In this document: piece after piece, positions 1-8,854 of the stretch | How the letters are laid out: every line of letters starts with the position of its first letter | How positions within the stretch are numbered: the first letter of the stretch is position 1 | Source of the DNA: Streptomyces purpureus | Lineage (GTDB): Bacteria > Actinomycetota > Actinomycetes > Streptomycetales > Streptomycetaceae | Assembly: GCF_014648195.1 (NCBI RefSeq) | Contig: NZ_BMQQ01000001.1 | Coordinates: 173,535-237,534, forward strand | DNA: 64,000 bases | Direction: 5' to 3' | Translations under genes and position numbers: made by a program | The notes under the pieces: generated by a model | The model's database searches: none | The model's input: only the letters and a program-made list of their open reading frames with translations | Told to the model about the DNA's origin: nothing

Positions 1-391
1 CCGCGAGGTTGCACGAGGCGGTCACCCAGACCGCCGGGTGCGGCTGCGGATCGACCAGGGTGGCGCCCAGCTTGCCGGGGGTGACGAGGTCGACGACGAG
101 GAAGGCCACCGCCATCATCACCAGGCCCAGCAGACCGAACGCGGCGGTGGACACCAGGCCCTTGCCGAAGTCGTGGTACGTCGTCCAGATGGAGGTGAAG
201 ACGATGCCGCCTATGCCGAGCAGCGCCGAGCTGAGCAGCGTCGCGGCGTTGCGGTTGCGCTCCTGCCAGATCTGGCGGCCGAGCTTGCCGGGAGTCAGCG
301 CATCGATGAGGAAGATGCCGAGGATCAGCAGAACCACGCCGAGGGCACCGTAGGCGGTGGCCCGGCCGAGTCCGTTGACGATGTCGCTCAT
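1..391 (-). CDS. DUF350-type membrane protein, cut by the window edge
   Basis: The reading frame opens at ATG 391 and runs off the left edge, giving about 130 visible residues. It begins MSDIVNGLGRATAYGALGVV and has about four hydrophobic segments. The motif D-x-x-T-P-G-K-L-G occurs twice (near residues 30 and 106), as in the DUF350 (YjfL-like) family of small integral membrane proteins of unknown role. Family members are about 130-145 residues, so only the C-terminal end is probably missing. A GGAG about 14 bases upstream is a weak ribosome site. Confidence 0.75.
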   Translation of the reverse strand, partial: MSDIVNGLGRATAYGALGVVLLILGIFLIDALTPGKLGRQIWQERNRNAATLLSSALLGIGGIVFTSIWTTYHDFGKGLVSTAAFGLLGLVMMAVAFLVVDLVTPGKLGATLVDPQPHPAVWVTASCNLA

Positions 392-771
392 GAAGTTGCC
401 GGCTCCGTGTCAGTAAAGAGATCGATCGTTGACCGAAACGATCGTGGTCAGGGAGAGGCAAAATCTAGCGCACGGGTCAAGTGACCCGGCCGGGGCGGCA
501 CTCGTATGCCCGGCTCAGGGCGGTTCGTGCCGGCTGAGGGGCGGTTCGTGCCCGGCTCAGGACGGTTCGTGCCGGGCGCAGGTCCCGCATCCCCGCTCAC
601 ACCCTCGCCGGGAGCCGTTTCGGACGCGCCCCCGCCCGGTCCGCCGGTTCCGCCCGCCCGTCGGGCCCGTGCGGGTCCTGCCCCGTACGGCCCAGTCCGG
701 CAGCGCCCCGGCCCGCCCGCCGCACGAGAGTGGTGGCACGACCCCTGACCCACCGCTGCCCGGGAGACCCC
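392..771. other. intergenic gap with a short tandem repeat
   Basis: This 380-base spacer separates the divergent DUF350 and DoxX genes. No convincing gene was seen. Frames crossing it encode Arg/Pro-rich, low-complexity peptides. It holds the 21-bp tandem repeat listed separately, and the promoters of both flanking genes must lie here. Confidence 0.6.
503..580. repeat. 21-bp tandem repeat, about 3.5 copies
   Basis: Units CGGTTCGTGCC(C)GGCT(C/G)AGG(A/G) lie head to tail at 521-541 and 542-562, with partial copies on either side. The sequence is not perfectly conserved between copies. Several other intergenic gaps in the window carry unrelated minisatellite-like arrays. Confidence 0.7.
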
Positions 772-1317
772 ATGACCGCCCTCAAGCGACACGACCTCGG
801 ACTGCTTGCCCTACGGACCGGAACCGGCGTGGTCCTCGTCGCGCACGGAGCACAGAAACTCTTCGGCTGGTTCGGCGGGGGCGGCCTGGACGGCACCACC
901 AAGGCCATGGAGGCCATGGGGTTCCGTCCCGGCAGGCAGAGTGCGATGGCCGCCGGGCTCGGCGAGGCCGGCGGCGGTCTGCTCCTCGCTCTCGGCCTCG
1001 CCACCCCCGCCGCGGGCGCCGCCGCCGCGGGAGCGATGGCGGGCGCGGTCTCCGTCCACGCCCCGGCCGGATTCTTCGCCCAGGCCGGCGGCTTCGAGTA
1101 CCCCGCCTTCCTCGGCTTCACCGCGGCCGCCATCGGCCTCACGGGCCCCGGTGACTACTCCCTCGACCATGTCACCGGCCACCTCTTCGACCGGCCCTGG
1201 ACGGTGGCCGCGGCCTTCCTCGGCAGCGCGGTGGCGGCGTCCGTCGTCGTCGGCGCCCGCGCCATGCGCCAGGCCCAGGCCGAGGAGGCCAAGGCCGCCG
1301 AGGAAGCCGGCGCCTGA
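772..1317 (+). CDS. DoxX family membrane protein
   Basis: This gene encodes 181 residues with four predicted membrane segments. The N-terminal part (L-A-L-R-T-G-T-G-V-V-L-V-A-H-G-A-Q-K-L-F-G-W-F-G) carries the HGxQKLFGWFGG signature of DoxX/YphA-like proteins, followed by the GLGE(A)GGG segment. DoxX proteins are linked to thiosulfate oxidation or redox stress in some organisms, but the molecular role is not settled. The tail is Ala/Glu-rich and probably cytoplasmic. ATG 772 is chosen because GGGAG at 762-766 sits at proper spacing; an upstream in-frame start at 730 lacks support. Confidence 0.85.
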   Translation: MTALKRHDLGLLALRTGTGVVLVAHGAQKLFGWFGGGGLDGTTKAMEAMGFRPGRQSAMAAGLGEAGGGLLLALGLATPAAGAAAAGAMAGAVSVHAPAGFFAQAGGFEYPAFLGFTAAAIGLTGPGDYSLDHVTGHLFDRPWTVAAAFLGSAVAASVVVGARAMRQAQAEEAKAAEEAGA

Positions 1318-1370
1318 CCCCGCCGCAACTCCGCACCTCCGCACCCTGCTCCCCTCGCCCCGGCAGGCCC

Positions 1371-4139
1371 TCACCAGGCCAGGTCCTCCAGCGCGTCCAG
1401 GTCCGCCACCGGCCCCGCCAGCGCCCCCACGCCGTCGGTGAGCGGGAGTTCGGCCCAGATGACCTTGCCGCGCTCGGTGTAGCGCGTGCCCCACCGTTCG
1501 GCCAGCTGGGCGACGAGGAACAGACCGCGGCCGCCCTCGTCGGTGCTGGCCGCGTACCGCAGATGCGGCGCGGTGCTGCTGCTGTCGGAGATCTCGCAGA
1601 TCAGGGCGCTGTCGCGGAGCAGCCGGACCCGGATGGGCTCGCCGCCGTAGCGGATCGCGTTGGTGACCAGCTCGCTGAGGATGAGTTCGGTGGTGTAGGC
1701 GATGGCGTCGAGGTCCCAGGCTTCGAGCTGCTCCGCGGCGGCGTTGCGTACCCGCGACACGGCGGCCGGCTCCGCGGGGACGTCCCACTGTGCGATCCGG
1801 TCCCCCGGCAGCAGACGCGGACCGGCGACCAGCAGCGCGATGTCGTCGCTGGGCGCCGGGAAGAGCAGCGCGGCCAGCACGTCCGCGCAGATCTGCTCCG
1901 GGCTGCGGCCCGGCCGGGCCAGCGACTCGCGCAGCAGCCCCAGACCGGTGTCGAAGTCGCGGTCGCGGTCCTCCAGCAGACCGTCGGTGAACAGCACGAG
2001 CCGGCTCTCCTCGGGCAGCCGCAGCTCCACGGACTCGAAGGGCATGCCCCCCACCCCGAGCGGCAGGCAGGGGGGCACCTCGGGGAACACCACCCGGCCG
2101 TCCTCGTGCACCAGCGCGGGGCCGGGATGCCCGGCGCTGGCCATGGTGCACCGCCCCGACGTCGGGTCGTAGATGGCGTACAGCAGCGTGGCGCCCGCGA
2201 TCGCCTCCCGGGAGCCGTCGCCGTCCCCGGCCTCGTTCTGGTCGATGCGGGCAATCAACTCGTCGAGGTGGGCGAGGAGTTCGTCGGGCGGCAGGTCCAG
2301 CGTGGAGAAGTTGTGCACCGCGGTCCGCAGCCGGCCCATGGTGGCCGCCGCGTGCAGCCCGTGGCCCACGACGTCCCCGACGACCAGCGCGACCCGGGCG
2401 CCGGGCAGCGGGATCACGTCGAACCAGTCCCCGCCCACACCCGCCTTCGCGGGCAGGTAGCGGTGGGCGACCTCGACGGCGTTCTGCTCCGGCAGGACCC
2501 GGGGGAGCAGGCTCCGCTGGAGCGTCACCGCCATGGTGTGCTCCCGGGTGAATCGCCGGGCGTTGTCGATGGAGACGGCGGCGCGCGCCGCGAGCTCCTC
2601 GGCGAAGGCGACGTCCTCCTCGCCGAACGGCTCGGGACTGTCGGCCCGCCAGAAGTTCGCCATCCCCAGCACCACCCCACGGGCCTGCAACGGCACGGCG
2701 ACGAGCGAGTGGAAGCCGTACTCCAGCGCCTGCTCGGCCCCCTCCGGATCCTGCACATGCCAGCCCGTGGCCGTTGTCAGATCCGCCTCCAGCACCGCGT
2801 GACCGGTATCCAGCGCCGCCGCCATCGGGGTGCTGGGGACGACGAACCGGATGATGTCGCCCACCGGTTGCAGGGGCTGGTCGGTGCGGATGCCGCTGAG
2901 CGCCGTACGCCGCATCTCCGTGTCCGCGCCGGACGGCTCCTCGCCGCGCAGGACGGGGTCGAGCAGTTCCACGGTCACGAAGTCCGCGAAGCGGGGGACC
3001 GCGACCTCCGACAGCTCCTCGGCGGTGCGCACCACGTCCAGGGTGGTGCCGATCCGTACGCCCGCGTCGTACAGCAGGTCCAGTCGGCCCCTGGCCAGTT
3101 CGGCCCGCCCCGCCAGGGCGGCGAGCTCGGTCGAGTCGCGCAGCGTCATGACGAGGCCCGAGGGGTGCCCGGCGTACGGCTTGGTGGGCCGGACGTTGAC
3201 GGCGAGCAGCCGCTCCCCGGCCAGGTACACCTCGTCGGTCGCCTCCCGGCCCGAGGCGAGCAGCTCGGTGGTGTGCGGGTCGAGGCCGAGGCCGTCGACG
3301 GGGAGCTGTTCGGCGTCCGCCGGCAGGTCGAGCAGGCGGCGGGCCTCGTCGTTGGCGAGCAGCAGCCGCCCGTCGGACCCGACGATGAGCACGCCCTCCC
3401 GCACGGCGTGCAGCACCGCCTCGTGATGCTCCTTCATCCGGGTCATCTCGGCCGGTCCCAGACCGTGGGTCTGGCGCCGCAGCCGCCGGCTCACCAGCGC
3501 GGCGCCGACCGTGGCCAGCACGAGCGCGCCCGCCGCGGCGCCCAGCAGCAGCGGCAGCTGACCCTCCACCACGTCGGAGACGTTCTGGATCTCGATGCCG
3601 GTGCCGACCAGGCCGACGATCCGGCCGCCGTCGTCCCGTACGGGCACGACGGCCCGGACCGCGTCGCTCGGCTCCCCCTCGAAGATCTCGGTGAAGGACT
3701 CCCCGGCCGCCGCCCGGGCGATGTCACCCGTGGCGCGCTGGCCGATCAGCGCCAGGTCGGAGTCGGTGTGCCGGATGCCGTCGGGGGTCATCACGGCGAT
3801 GAAGTCGACCCCGGAGGCGCGGCGGGCGGCCTCGGTCCGCGCCTGGAGGACGGCCGTCGGATCCGGTGCGTTCAGCGCGTCGACGAGGCCGGGGGCGTGC
3901 GCGAACGCCTCGGCGGCGGCCAGCGAGCGGTGGCGCGCCTCCCGCTCGCTGTCGTACCGCGCCTGCAGGACGAGGGCCGCGGCGGCCGCGGCGATCAGCA
4001 GGAGGGCGATCAGCGCCTGGAGGGCGAACACCTGACCGGCGACGCTGCGCACGCCGTGCAGCAGCCATGGCCGCCGCCCGGACGGCTGCGGCTGCTGCCG
4101 GGGCGGGGTCGGCGCGGGGCGGTCGGGGCGGTCGGTCAT
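1371..4139 (-). CDS. membrane sensor PP2C phosphatase (Cache-PAS-GAF-SpoIIE-HATPase)
   Basis: This 922-residue protein has one membrane helix near residues 35-60, an extracytoplasmic sensor segment to about 190 and a second helix near 192-215. A PAS region resembling DcuS/CitA-type kinases, a GAF domain (about 370-540) and a SpoIIE/PP2C domain follow. The PP2C domain keeps GGDWFDVIPL, GDVVGHG and a late DDIALL motif, so metal-binding aspartates are present. A C-terminal HATPase_c (ELVTNAIRYGG) resembles RsbW-type anti-sigma kinases. Such fusions tune anti-sigma/anti-anti-sigma switches. The ATG overlaps the upstream stop (ATGA), so it is translationally coupled to the next phosphatase gene. 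The ligand is unknown; the Cache-PAS layout suggests a small carboxylate. Confidence 0.9.
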   Translation of the reverse strand: MTDRPDRPAPTPPRQQPQPSGRRPWLLHGVRSVAGQVFALQALIALLLIAAAAAALVLQARYDSEREARHRSLAAAEAFAHAPGLVDALNAPDPTAVLQARTEAARRASGVDFIAVMTPDGIRHTDSDLALIGQRATGDIARAAAGESFTEIFEGEPSDAVRAVVPVRDDGGRIVGLVGTGIEIQNVSDVVEGQLPLLLGAAAGALVLATVGAALVSRRLRRQTHGLGPAEMTRMKEHHEAVLHAVREGVLIVGSDGRLLLANDEARRLLDLPADAEQLPVDGLGLDPHTTELLASGREATDEVYLAGERLLAVNVRPTKPYAGHPSGLVMTLRDSTELAALAGRAELARGRLDLLYDAGVRIGTTLDVVRTAEELSEVAVPRFADFVTVELLDPVLRGEEPSGADTEMRRTALSGIRTDQPLQPVGDIIRFVVPSTPMAAALDTGHAVLEADLTTATGWHVQDPEGAEQALEYGFHSLVAVPLQARGVVLGMANFWRADSPEPFGEEDVAFAEELAARAAVSIDNARRFTREHTMAVTLQRSLLPRVLPEQNAVEVAHRYLPAKAGVGGDWFDVIPLPGARVALVVGDVVGHGLHAAATMGRLRTAVHNFSTLDLPPDELLAHLDELIARIDQNEAGDGDGSREAIAGATLLYAIYDPTSGRCTMASAGHPGPALVHEDGRVVFPEVPPCLPLGVGGMPFESVELRLPEESRLVLFTDGLLEDRDRDFDTGLGLLRESLARPGRSPEQICADVLAALLFPAPSDDIALLVAGPRLLPGDRIAQWDVPAEPAAVSRVRNAAAEQLEAWDLDAIAYTTELILSELVTNAIRYGGEPIRVRLLRDSALICEISDSSSTAPHLRYAASTDEGGRGLFLVAQLAERWGTRYTERGKVIWAELPLTDGVGALAGPVADLDALEDLAW

Positions 4140-6232
4140 GAGGGGCTTCCCGCACTGTCGGGGGCGCGAGGTCCGCTCCGGGCGATCAGGAGCGCGACGT
4201 CGTCGGGGTCGTCGGGGCGGCGCAGCGACCGGAGCAGCAGGTCGCAGGTGTCCTCCAGCGGCCGTCCCGGGTCGTCGAGGAGGTGCAGCAGAGCCTCCAG
4301 CCGTTCGTCGATGGGATCGTCGCGGGTCTCGACCAGACCGTCGGTGTAGAGGATCAGCTGGTCCCCGACGGAGAAGTCGATGCCGATCGTCTCGAAGGGG
4401 ATGCCGCCGACGCCAAGAGGCGCTCCGCTGGGCAGGTCGACCAGTCGCGCGGATCCGCCGGTCGGCAGAAGTACGGGCGGCAGGTGGCCCGCGTTGGCGA
4501 TCCGGCACCGCCCCTGCCGCGGGTCGTGCACGGCGAACAGGCAGGTGGCGATGTAGTGCTCCAGGCCGGCGGTGATCTTGTCGAGATGCCGGAGGACCTC
4601 CGCCGGATCGAGATCGAGGTCGGCGAACGCGCAGGTGGCGGTGCGCAGCCGGCCCATGGTGGCGGCGGCGTCGATACCGCTGCCCATCACATCGCCCACG
4701 ACCAGCGCGGTCTTGTCGTCGGCGAGCGGGATCACGTCGTACCAGTCGCCCCCGACCTCGCTGGAGGCCTGGGCCGGCTGGTAGCGGGAGGCGATCTCCA
4801 GACCGGCCCGGGGCGGCGGCCGCCCTGGCAGGAGGCTGCGCTGGAGGGTGATCGCGGAGTTGCGCACGCTCTGGTACCAGCGGGCGTTGTCGATGGCGAC
4901 GGCGGCCCGGGCGGCCAGCTCGCTGGCGAGCAGGGTGTCGTCCTCGTCGAACGGCAGAGGATTGCGGGTGCGCTTGAGATCCAGCGCGCCGAGGACCTCC
5001 CCGCGGGCGATCAGCGGCACGGCGAGGTACGAGTGGACGCCCGCCCGGGCCAGCTGGGCGGCGGCGTCGGCGTTCCGGGCGATGCGGAGCAGGTCCGCCT
5101 TGCCGACCTCGGGCACCAGCACCGGCCGGCCGGTGTGCACACAGCGGGTGATCAGCCGGTCGCCGCCGTACATCGCGGGCTCACCGGCGGGATCGGCGGC
5201 GTCCAGCGCCTCGGTGGGCCGGACGGCCCGCACCGCCAGAGCCCGGAAGAGTTCGGGGCCGCTGACCGGGGCGCCGGGGCGGCGGCAGGACAGGACGGAG
5301 TCGAGGACGTCGACCGCGGCGACGTCGGCGAGCTCGGGCACCGTCACCTCCGCCAGCTCATGGGCGGTGCGGTCCACCTCCAGGGTGGTGCCGACCCGGG
5401 CGGAGGCGTCCGCGATCAGGGCGAGGCGCCGCCGGGCCCGGTCCGCCTCGGTGGTCGCGCGGTGGCGCTCGGTGACGTCGACGATGGAGGCGGCGGCCCC
5501 CAGCACCCGCTCGTGGGCGCCTTCCAGCCGGTAGAAGGAGACCGACCAGGCGTGCTCGCCGACCGGGTCGGAAGGGGTACGGCCGACCGTGTACCGGTCG
5601 AGGACCGGGGTGCCGGTGGTGAGCACCCCGCGCAGCGCCGTTTCGAGGGCGTCGATGTCCTGGAAGGGCAGGGTGTCCCTGATCCGCCGGCCGGTGTGGT
5701 CGCCGGCCCGGATCCCGTCGATACGCTCCAGCGCCGGGTTGACCAGCAGGAACCGCAGGTCGGTGTCGAGGACGGCGAGCCCGATCGGGGACTGCGAGAC
5801 GAGCCGCTCGGAGAGCGCGATGTCCCGCTCCACGCGGCGTACGGTGCCGTGGTCGGCGGCGATGCCGAGCGCGTACACGTCCCCGAAGCTGTCGAGCAGC
5901 CGCATGTTGCGGAACTCCACCAGCCGGACGCCGCCCTCCTTGGGCCGGATGGGGAAGGCCCCGGCCCAGCTCTCGCCGCTCAGCATCACCTCGGCGAACA
6001 GCCGCACCACCAGATCCCGGTGCTCCTCCTGGACCAGCAGACGGGCCGCGTACCGGCCGAGGGCCTCCGCGGCGGTGTAGCCGAACAGCTCCTCGGCCTG
6101 AGGGCTCCAGAACACGATCCGGCCGTGGGCGTCGACCACCGCGGCCGCGACGCCCAGCACGTCCAGCAGGCCGCTCGGCCCGGACGCCGCAAGGGGCCCG
6201 CCCTCCTCGCCCCGGAAAGAACCGGCCGTCAC
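4136..6232 (-). CDS. PAS-GAF-SpoIIE serine phosphatase
   Basis: This 698-residue soluble protein has two PAS domains (about 20-130 and 140-270), a GAF domain (about 290-440) and a C-terminal SpoIIE/PP2C domain with GGDWYDVIPL, GDVMGSG, LILYTDGLVE and DDVALL motifs. Unlike its coupled partner it lacks a membrane sensor and an HATPase domain. GTG 6232 is chosen because GGAGGGAG lies directly upstream and the frame before it is low-complexity. It probably dephosphorylates an anti-anti-sigma factor. It is the first gene of a two-gene unit, and its stop overlaps the start of the membrane-bound phosphatase, so both are likely made together. Confidence 0.9.
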   Translation of the reverse strand: MTAGSFRGEEGGPLAASGPSGLLDVLGVAAAVVDAHGRIVFWSPQAEELFGYTAAEALGRYAARLLVQEEHRDLVVRLFAEVMLSGESWAGAFPIRPKEGGVRLVEFRNMRLLDSFGDVYALGIAADHGTVRRVERDIALSERLVSQSPIGLAVLDTDLRFLLVNPALERIDGIRAGDHTGRRIRDTLPFQDIDALETALRGVLTTGTPVLDRYTVGRTPSDPVGEHAWSVSFYRLEGAHERVLGAAASIVDVTERHRATTEADRARRRLALIADASARVGTTLEVDRTAHELAEVTVPELADVAAVDVLDSVLSCRRPGAPVSGPELFRALAVRAVRPTEALDAADPAGEPAMYGGDRLITRCVHTGRPVLVPEVGKADLLRIARNADAAAQLARAGVHSYLAVPLIARGEVLGALDLKRTRNPLPFDEDDTLLASELAARAAVAIDNARWYQSVRNSAITLQRSLLPGRPPPRAGLEIASRYQPAQASSEVGGDWYDVIPLADDKTALVVGDVMGSGIDAAATMGRLRTATCAFADLDLDPAEVLRHLDKITAGLEHYIATCLFAVHDPRQGRCRIANAGHLPPVLLPTGGSARLVDLPSGAPLGVGGIPFETIGIDFSVGDQLILYTDGLVETRDDPIDERLEALLHLLDDPGRPLEDTCDLLLRSLRRPDDPDDVALLIARSGPRAPDSAGSPS

Positions 6233-6593
6233 CGTGCACTCCCTCCGGTCGGCGCCACGACGCCCGGCCGCACCGCGTACGAGCCGTGGCGCCCGGTCCT
6301 TCCATGCTGCCCCCGATCGGGCCGCCACCGCAGCGTGTGGCCCCGCCGCGGCCGTCAGGCGCGACCGTCCGCCTTGTTCGCGGCGGGGGGCGCGGTCAGC
6401 ACGTAGAGCCACTCGTAGCCCCACGGCCGACGTCCCCGCCGCGCTCGCCCTGCCGCCGCACCGGTGGCGCACCGTGACGGACGACGTGCTGCTGCGGTGC
6501 CCGCCCCCCACGGCATCCGGGGCACCCGCACCGTCAACGTGCTCCGGCTCCTCCGGCTGCGCCGAGGCGTGGCGGCGGCGAGCGCGCCGCCGC
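6233..6593. other. gap of about 360 bases between same-strand genes
   Basis: This stretch lies between the PNPOx-like gene and the PAS-SpoIIE gene, both on the minus strand. It should hold the promoter of the phosphatase pair. The only candidate gene is the weak 80-codon frame listed separately. No repeat or strong hairpin was noticed. Confidence 0.5.
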
Positions 6594-6597
6594 TCAT
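6355..6597 (-). CDS. doubtful 80-residue coupled reading frame
   Basis: This frame starts with an ATG overlapping the stop of the PNPOx-like gene (ATGA) and ends at 6355. The product is Arg/Ala-rich with a C-terminal stretch G-Y-E-W-L-Y-V-L-T-A-P. Third-position GC is high at both ends but drops in the middle, which fits either a non-coding frame or a frameshifted remnant. No family was recognised. Confidence 0.25.
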   Translation of the reverse strand: MSGGALAAATPRRSRRSRSTLTVRVPRMPWGAGTAAARRPSRCATGAAAGRARRGRRPWGYEWLYVLTAPPAANKADGRA

Positions 6598-7229
6598 CCG
6601 GGCCGGTGCGCGGCGCTCCGTGCGGGGGCCGGGCCCCGGTCGAGCCCGGTGAAGTACTCCGCGTCCTTGGGGCGCGCGGGGTCATGACCGGCGGGACGGG
6701 GGGCCGGTTCCAGGTGGGGTATGTACTTGGAGCAGTGGATGTACGCCTCTTCGACGCTCACATGCACCCACATCTCCGGGCCGCGCCCGGGCGCGACGCC
6801 CGTGGGCAGCGCGGGATGGAAGGAGCGCAGGCTCGCGTCGGTGTAGAGCCGGGCGACACCGTTGACGTGCAGGCCCACGTGGTGGTGGGTGAAGTCCACG
6901 AACAGCATGCCCAGATGGGGGTTCTCCATCATGTTGCCCGCGCTGGCGAGCACACCGTTCCCGCGGAACTCGGGGTAGGCGAGCGTGCGGTCGTCGATGA
7001 CGTGGACGAACCCCGGCGGCCCGGCGCGGAAGCTGGCGTCGCACTCCCCGTGGGAGTCGGCGGTGGCCAGGAAGACCATCGCCTGACGGCCGATGAAGTC
7101 CCGCATGTCGGGCGTGAGGTACGGGCGTACCTGTTGGTCGTAGAACCGGGCGGCGCGATCGGCGGTCCCCAGTTGCTGCTGCAGCTGGTGCTCGCCGGCG
7201 GATCCGAAGGGTGGCGGAGGCAGGGGCAC
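6594..7229 (-). CDS. pyridoxamine 5'-phosphate oxidase-like FMN-binding protein
   Basis: This 211-residue protein has the split-barrel fold signature of the PNPOx family: F-I-G-R-Q-A-M-V-F-L-A-T-A-D near residue 50, then DRTLAYPEFRGNG and NPHLGMLFVDF. Such proteins bind FMN, haem or F420 and often act in redox or nitrosative stress. It sits 36 bases downstream of the flavohaemoglobin gene on the same strand, so it is probably co-transcribed under NsrR. GTG 7229 is supported by AGGAG at a 7-base spacing; the upstream alternative at 7256 lacks such a site. The Pro/Arg-rich tail is unusual. Confidence 0.85.
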   Translation of the reverse strand: MPLPPPPFGSAGEHQLQQQLGTADRAARFYDQQVRPYLTPDMRDFIGRQAMVFLATADSHGECDASFRAGPPGFVHVIDDRTLAYPEFRGNGVLASAGNMMENPHLGMLFVDFTHHHVGLHVNGVARLYTDASLRSFHPALPTGVAPGRGPEMWVHVSVEEAYIHCSKYIPHLEPAPRPAGHDPARPKDAEYFTGLDRGPAPARSAAHRPG

Positions 7230-7265
7230 GGGGCGTTCTCCTGGCAGGACGGACAAGCGCTGGGC

Positions 7266-8513
7266 TCAGGGCATGGACAGGACGGGGGTCTCGTACGGGT
7301 CGTGGTGGATACGATCGGGCAAAGTACCGCCCCGCGTCAGCGTTTCCTTGGCGGAGACGACCATCGGCACCGGACCGCTGAGGTAGACGTCGTGTTGGTA
7401 CCACGGCCCGTACTCGGTCAGCACCTCCGGCAGGGATCCCCTGATGCCGGGGATGTACTCGTCGGAGACCGCGCCCCTGATGGTCAGCCAGTGATACCGC
7501 TGGGCCATCCGGAGCATGTCCTCGACGCCGTACAGCTCCGCGCCGGTCCGGGCGCCGAGGAAGAGGTCGACCTGGTGGCGCTCGCCGCGGCGGGCGACCT
7601 CCTCGACCAGCGCACGGATGGGGGCGAGGCCGGTGCCGCCGGCCACGCAGAGCAGGTCGCGGTGGACTGCGGCGTCCAGGACCATGTCCCCCATCGGCGG
7701 CCCGAGCTGGACCACGTCGCCCACGGCCGCCTGGTGCACGAGCACGCCGCTGACGGCGCCGCCGGGCACGGCCCGCACGTGAAAGGTGAGGGTACCGTCC
7801 TGGCGGGGGGCGTTGGCCGGGGAGTAGTAGCGCCACTGCTTGGGCCACCAGGGCGTTTCGATGCTCACGTACTGCCCGGCGGCGTACTCGTACGGCGTGT
7901 GCGGGCGGACGGTGATCTCGGCGATGCCGTTGCCGCGCGAGGCGCGGTGCACGATCGTGGCGTGCCAGACGGCGGGCCGTACGGCCTGGTCCTCCTCGGC
8001 GGCGCTGATCATGACCTGGGCGACCGTGCCGTACGCCTTGGTCCAGGCGGCGGCGATCTCGGCGGTCCACGCGGGGCCGGCGTAGCGGGCCAGAGAAGCC
8101 AGGAGACACTCGCCCACGGCCGGGAAGTGCTCCGGGAGGGTGCCGAACTTGCGGTGGTCGCGCCCGAGATGTCCGCAGAAGCGGACCAGGTTCTCCGGAT
8201 CGTCGACCAGGTCCACGATGCGCAGCAGCGCGCGCAGCAGGCGGTCGCGCTGGGCGTCCATGCCCGGCGGGAACATCGACCGGACGGCGGGGTAGCGGGC
8301 GAAGAGGATCGCGTAGAAGTAGACCGTCATCTCCGCGGCGACGGGCGCGACCACCGAGACGGAGGCCCGTATCAGCTCCATCTCGCGGGCCGACAGGGGC
8401 GGCTCGGCGGCCTGCGGCTCGGCGGTGTGCGGCGCCGGGGCGTGTACGGGAGCCGGGTCCGCGGCGGACGGGTGCGCGGAGGCGCGGCCCGCGCGATTGA
8501 TCCGGAATCTCAT
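7266..8513 (-). CDS. hmp: flavohaemoglobin, nitric-oxide dioxygenase type
   Basis: This 415-residue protein has a globin domain (about 38-175), an FAD-binding domain (about 180-290) and an NAD(P)H-binding domain to the end. The proximal haem histidine is His120 in LGRDHRKFG, and an aromatic M-T-V-Y-F-Y segment occupies the distal helix. The reductase part has R-Y-Y-S-P-A-N for FAD, and G-G-T-G-L-A-P for NAD(P)H. The family oxidises NO to nitrate with O2 and NAD(P)H. A Pro/Ala-rich extension of about 40 residues precedes the globin. Divergent nsrR next door fits NO-controlled expression. Confidence 0.9.
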   Translation of the reverse strand: MRFRINRAGRASAHPSAADPAPVHAPAPHTAEPQAAEPPLSAREMELIRASVSVVAPVAAEMTVYFYAILFARYPAVRSMFPPGMDAQRDRLLRALLRIVDLVDDPENLVRFCGHLGRDHRKFGTLPEHFPAVGECLLASLARYAGPAWTAEIAAAWTKAYGTVAQVMISAAEEDQAVRPAVWHATIVHRASRGNGIAEITVRPHTPYEYAAGQYVSIETPWWPKQWRYYSPANAPRQDGTLTFHVRAVPGGAVSGVLVHQAAVGDVVQLGPPMGDMVLDAAVHRDLLCVAGGTGLAPIRALVEEVARRGERHQVDLFLGARTGAELYGVEDMLRMAQRYHWLTIRGAVSDEYIPGIRGSLPEVLTEYGPWYQHDVYLSGPVPMVVSAKETLTRGGTLPDRIHHDPYETPVLSMP

Positions 8514-8854
8514 GGGACCAGCCCGTCTCTGCCTGCTATTCGGCGTGACGATGCGTCGGTGGGCCCCTCACGGAACCCCTGTCCCGGGGGAGCGGCGATC
8601 GGCACGTCGGCGTTGGCGAGCATGAGTCCTCATCGAGCAGCGTCAGGAAAAACGGATCAAGCGGCTCCGGACGCTACATGACGGTGTGAGTACTCAGAAG
8701 TAGCTACGGCGGTGAGGAGTCTCGCTCCGCGAGGTCAGAGGGCTGTCCGGATCAGGAGCGGCGCGATGTCGTCGTTGCGGGGGGCGGACCGCTCGGCGTG
8801 GTCGACAACGGCGTCCGCGACGGTGTCCAGGCTCTGGATTGTTGGCGTCCCGGC
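8514..8854. other. divergent promoter region hmp / nsrR
   Basis: This 340-base intergenic region separates the flavohaemoglobin gene (minus) and nsrR (plus). No gene was seen. A perfect 10-bp palindrome TGAGTACTCA lies at 8687-8696. No clear NsrR-type site was found here by eye, unlike the one upstream of the decayed hmpA. Confidence 0.5.

Noticed and set aside
1563..4349. Long plus-strand open frame opposite the SpoIIE genes
   Set aside because: It is the antisense shadow of a high-GC gene; its product has Gly/Arg/Asp-rich composition with no family motif, while the minus strand encodes clear PAS, GAF and PP2C domains.
8687..8696. TGAGTACTCA palindrome as the NsrR operator between hmp and nsrR
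   Set aside because: It is too short and does not fit the 11-1-11 pattern seen at 9337-9359.
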